Shown: positions 35,483-39,794 of the stretch, piece after piece
Numbering within the stretch: the first letter of the stretch is position 1
Layout of the letters: each line of letters starts with the position of its first letter
Source: Extensimonas sp963708545
Lineage (GTDB): Bacteria > Pseudomonadota > Gammaproteobacteria > Burkholderiales > Burkholderiaceae_C
DNA: 39,794 bases
Direction: 5' to 3'
Assembly: GCA_963708545.1 (NCBI GenBank)
Contig: CAVPUD010000066.1
Span: 1-39,794 of the forward strand
Notes under the pieces: generated by a model
The model's input: the letters and a program-made list of their open reading frames with translations, nothing else
Database searches by the model: none
Told to the model about the DNA's origin: nothing
Position numbers and translations under genes: made by a program

Positions 35483-37390
35483 CTACTCCACCGTCACCGA
35501 CTTGGCCAGGTTGCGCGGCTTGTCCACGTCGGTGCCGCGCGCGCAGGCGGTGTGGTAGGCCAGCAGCTGCAGCGGCACCACGTGCAACAGAGGGCTCAGC
35601 GGGCCGTAGTTCTCGGGCATGCGGATGACGTGCATGCCCTCGCCGTTGTCGATCTGCGTGCCGGCATCGGCAAGCACGTAGAGCTCGCCGCCGCGCGCGC
35701 GCACCTCCTGCATGTTGCTCTTGAGCTTTTCGAGCAGCGCGTCGTTGGGCGCGACGGTGACTACCGGCATGGCGCTCGTGACAAGCGCGAGCGGGCCGTG
35801 CTTGAGCTCGCCCGCAGGGTAGGCCTCGGCGTGGATGTAGCTGATTTCCTTGAGCTTGAGCGCGCCTTCCTGCGCGATCGGGTAGTGCATGCCGCGGCCC
35901 AGGAACAAGGCGTTTTCCTTGCTCGCGAAGGCTTCGGCCCAGCTGATGATTTGCGGCTCGAGCGCTAGCGCCGCGTGCAGCGCCGCGGGCAGGTGGCGCA
36001 TGGCCTTGAGGTGCGCGTCCTCCTGCGCTTTGGCCAGGCGCCCGCGCGCTTGCGCCAACGCGAGCGTGAGCAAAAACAGCCCCGCGAGCTGCGTCGTGAA
36101 CGCCTTGGTGCTCGCCACGCCGATTTCGACGCCGGCGCGCGTGATGTAGGCAAGCTCGCACTCGCGCACCATGGCGCTCGTGGCGACGTTGCAGATGGTG
36201 AGCGTGTGGCGCATACCCAGGCCTTGCGCGTGGCGCAGCGCGGCCAGGGTGTCGGCCGTTTCGCCGCTCTGGCTGATGACCACGACCAGGGTGCGCGCGT
36301 CGGGCACGCTCGCGCGGTAGCGGTATTCGCTCGCGACCTCGACCTGCGTGGGGATCGCGGCGATGTCTTCGAGCCAGTAGCGCGCGACGCAGCCGCTGTA
36401 GTAGCTCGTGCCGCAGCCGAGGATGAGCACGCGGTCGATCTCCTGGAACACGCGCCACGCGGCCTGGCGCGGGCGGCCCGGCTGCGCAATGCCGTCGAAC
36501 AGCTCGGGCACGATGCCCGCCACGCCTTCGAGCGTGTCGGCGAGCGCGCGCGGCTGCTCGAAGATTTCTTTTTGCATGTAGTGGCGGTACGGCCCGAGCT
36601 CGACCGCGCCGCTGAAGGCCTGCACGGTGCGCACGGGGCGCTCCTGCGGCGCGAGCGGGCGCCCCGCCGGCCCGATGATCCAGTAGCGCCCCGGCTGCAG
36701 ATCGACGAGGTCGCCTTCCTCGAGGTAGATGATCTGGTCCGTCACGCCCGCAAGCGCCATGGCGTCGCTCGCCACGAAGTGCTCGGCCCCGCCCTGGCCC
36801 ACGCCCAGCACCAGCGGCGAGCCCGCGCGCGCGCCCACGAGGCGGTGCGGCTCGTCGCGGTGCAGCACGGCGATCGCGTAGGCGCCGCGCAGCTCGGCCA
36901 CCGCGGCCTGCACCGCGGCGAACAGATCGCCGCCGTAGTGGCTATCGACAAGGTGCGCGATCACCTCGGTGTCCGTCTGGCTCGTGAAGCGGTAGCCGCG
37001 CGCCTGCAGCCGCGCGCGCAGCTCCTCGTAGTTTTCGATGATGCCGTTGTGCACCAGGGCCACGCGCGCTGGCGCGTCGGCATCGCTGCCGGGGCCGCAG
37101 CTGAAATGCGGATGCGCGTTGTCCACCGTGGGCGCGCCATGCGTGGCCCAGCGCGTGTGCGCGATGCCCGTGGCGCTTTCGAGCCGCTGCGCCTGCACCT
37201 GCGCGCGCAGCTCGGCCACGCGCGCGGTGCCGCGCACGCGCTGCAAGCCGGCGGCGCCCTGCGGCGCCAGGCTGCCCGCATGCACGGCGATGCCGCACGA
37301 GTCATAACCGCGGTATTCGAGCCGCTGCAGGCCCTGCACCAGGATGGGAACGATGTTGCGCGCAGAAACCGCGCCGACGATGCCGCACAT
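35483..37390 (-). CDS. glmS: Glutamine-fructose-6-phosphate aminotransferase (isomerizing)
   Basis: First step of UDP-GlcNAc synthesis. 635 residues from ATG 37388-37390 (E. coli 609), with a near-perfect AAGGAGG seven bases upstream. The mature N-terminus CGIVGAVS gives the Cys1 nucleophile of the glutaminase domain; two SIS domains follow, with ILGCGTSYYSGCVARYWLED and VVISQSGETADTLAAL; the C-terminus PRNLAKSVTVE is invariant in the family. No glmS ribozyme-like leader is visible in the short leader. Confidence 0.97.
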   Translation of the reverse strand: MCGIVGAVSARNIVPILVQGLQRLEYRGYDSCGIAVHAGSLAPQGAAGLQRVRGTARVAELRAQVQAQRLESATGIAHTRWATHGAPTVDNAHPHFSCGPGSDADAPARVALVHNGIIENYEELRARLQARGYRFTSQTDTEVIAHLVDSHYGGDLFAAVQAAVAELRGAYAIAVLHRDEPHRLVGARAGSPLVLGVGQGGAEHFVASDAMALAGVTDQIIYLEEGDLVDLQPGRYWIIGPAGRPLAPQERPVRTVQAFSGAVELGPYRHYMQKEIFEQPRALADTLEGVAGIVPELFDGIAQPGRPRQAAWRVFQEIDRVLILGCGTSYYSGCVARYWLEDIAAIPTQVEVASEYRYRASVPDARTLVVVISQSGETADTLAALRHAQGLGMRHTLTICNVATSAMVRECELAYITRAGVEIGVASTKAFTTQLAGLFLLTLALAQARGRLAKAQEDAHLKAMRHLPAALHAALALEPQIISWAEAFASKENALFLGRGMHYPIAQEGALKLKEISYIHAEAYPAGELKHGPLALVTSAMPVVTVAPNDALLEKLKSNMQEVRARGGELYVLADAGTQIDNGEGMHVIRMPENYGPLSPLLHVVPLQLLAYHTACARGTDVDKPRNLAKSVTVE

Positions 37391-37470
37391 GAAAACCTCC
37401 TTGGGCGAAACGGCTGCCATCGTAGGCAAAGAGCTTTTTCTTTGGCGCTCGAATTTCAGCTGATTTTGAA

Positions 37471-37499
37471 ACTATATTCCAGAAATCACCGTGTCTGAA
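37471..37499 (-). promoter_or_regulatory. Candidate glmS promoter
   Basis: On the minus strand: -35 TTCAGA (37494-37499), a 17-bp spacer and -10 TATAGT (37471-37476), about 80 bp before the glmS start. It lies inside the AT-rich divergent region shared with the Lrp-type gene and overlaps an inverted repeat (AATTTCAG 37452-37459, CTGAAATT 37495-37502) that could be an Lrp-like site. Confidence 0.5.
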
Positions 37500-37515
37500 A
37501 TTTCTTTGCACCTCT

Positions 37516-38097
37516 ATGCCGGAAAATGAAAAATTCCAACTGGACGCCACCGACCTGCGCCTGCTCGACCTGCTGCAGCAGGACGCCTCGCTGAGCCAGC
37601 AGGCGCTCGCGGCCAAGGTGCATGTTTCACCGCCCACCTGCCTGCGCCGCGTACAGCGGCTGCGCGCGCTCGGACTGATCGAGCGGCAGGTGGCCATCCT
37701 CGCGCCCGAGCGGCTCGCCGCCCTGCAGGGGCACGGCCTCGCGTGCATCGTCGAAGTGTCGCTAGAGCGCCAGGGCGCCGAGCTGCTCGACGCCTTCGAG
37801 GCGCGCGCCGTGGCCGAGGAATGCGTGCAGCAATGCTGGCGCGTCGCGCCGGGGCCGGACTTCATCCTCGTGGTGCACACGCGCGACATGCCCGGCTACC
37901 AGGCGCTCGCGCAGCGCCTGTTCACGAGCGACGCGAACGTGCGCAACGTGCGCGCCTTTTTCGCCACCCGGCGCGCGAAATTCGAAACGAGGCTGCCGCT
38001 AGGAGCCTGTCGGACTTTGGGCGTCGATAGCGAGAATGTGCCCCAGCGAGACCAGTTTTTGCCGGATTCGCAGCCCCATAGTGGTGCTATGGGGTAA
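37516..38097 (+). CDS. Lrp/AsnC family transcriptional regulator
   Basis: Winged helix-turn-helix plus RAM ligand-binding domain. The HTH is at about 9-60 (ATDLRLLDLLQQDASLSQQA, CLRRVQRLRALGLIERQVAI); the RAM domain runs to about 155 (FILVVHTRDMPGYQALAQRL, VRNVRAFFATRRAKFETRLPL given in part by its ends). Family members are about 150-165 residues; this frame has 193 because it runs into a 165-bp inverted-repeat element from residue 162 on and ends at the TAA (38095-38097) next to that element's internal hairpin. It is divergent from glmS; autoregulation is usual in the family. Confidence 0.9.
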   Translation: MPENEKFQLDATDLRLLDLLQQDASLSQQALAAKVHVSPPTCLRRVQRLRALGLIERQVAILAPERLAALQGHGLACIVEVSLERQGAELLDAFEARAVAEECVQQCWRVAPGPDFILVVHTRDMPGYQALAQRLFTSDANVRNVRAFFATRRAKFETRLPLGACRTLGVDSENVPQRDQFLPDSQPHSGAMG

Positions 38098-38165
38098 GAA
38101 GACGGTAAAAAATGGGCCGCTGCGGCGCATTCGCAGCCGACGATTCCAAAGTCCGACAGGCTCCT
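38001..38165. mobile_element. 165-bp MITE-like element at the 3' end of the Lrp-type gene
   Basis: Perfect 20-bp terminal inverted repeats, AGGAGCCTGTCGGACTTTGG (38001-38020) and its reverse complement (38146-38165). The interior has a perfect hairpin CCCCATAG-TGGTG-CTATGGGG (38074-38094) and two partly matching GATTCGCAGC / CATTCGCAGC segments. No transposase gene and no obvious target duplication. It differs in sequence from the selB-flanking element. Confidence 0.8.
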
Positions 38166-38197
38166 GGCGGTCGAGGACGGCGGGTGAGCCCCGCCCC

Positions 38198-39794
<1,597 letters not shown>

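Overview
The window is GC-rich, almost fully coding, and reads as the chromosome of a betaproteobacterium of the order Burkholderiales, most likely Comamonadaceae. I base this on the protein sequences (AtpA with its short insert near residue 57, LipA, GlmS, the TopB-SWIB fusion) and on a dispersed 39-bp repeat (core GGCCTCTAGCGCTTAT) that I associate with that family.

Region 1 (52-10236, all minus strand) is a self-contained selenocysteine / formate dehydrogenase operon. Transcription runs from a TAT-exported, UGA-containing formate dehydrogenase alpha subunit (fdnG/fdoG type, Sec196 with a SECIS-like hairpin) through the iron-sulfur beta subunit, the cytochrome b gamma subunit, fdhE, selA and selB to selC (tRNA-Sec, anticodon TCA). 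A lipoyl-carrier (GcvH-like) gene lies 23 bp beyond selC. The window thus holds the selenoenzyme, its assembly factor and all Sec genes except selD. Two ~236-bp copies of a miniature inverted-repeat element flank selB; one is inserted exactly in the ancestral selA/selB start-stop overlap with a 5-bp target duplication that regenerates both codons.

Region 2 (10620-15037) holds a GDP-mannose bifunctional enzyme (cpsB/manC), a 77-bp palindromic mini-element, moaC, a BepA-like M48 protease, a small four-helix membrane protein and a DUF3717/DUF1289 protein. Degenerate 39-bp repeats lie inside moaC and inside the signal-peptide region of the protease.

Region 3 (15068-22456) is a complete ATP synthase operon, atpIBEFHAGDC, on the minus strand, with a good promoter -10 and a strong hairpin terminator.

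Region 4 (22601-26159, plus strand) has ybeD-lipB-lipA (lipoate synthesis, which would also serve the GcvH-like protein), a possible 32-residue membrane peptide, a family 6 uracil/hypoxanthine-DNA glycosylase and a spermidine-synthase-like protein.

Region 5 (26193-35282, minus) is a glycogen operon glgX-malQ-glgC-glgA-glgP with no branching enzyme in the window. Region 6 has glmS, a divergent Lrp/AsnC regulator whose 3' end runs into a 165-bp inverted-repeat element with perfect 20-bp termini, and the 3' part of a topoisomerase III gene (topB-SWIB fusion) that shows a one-base frameshift and continues beyond the window edge.
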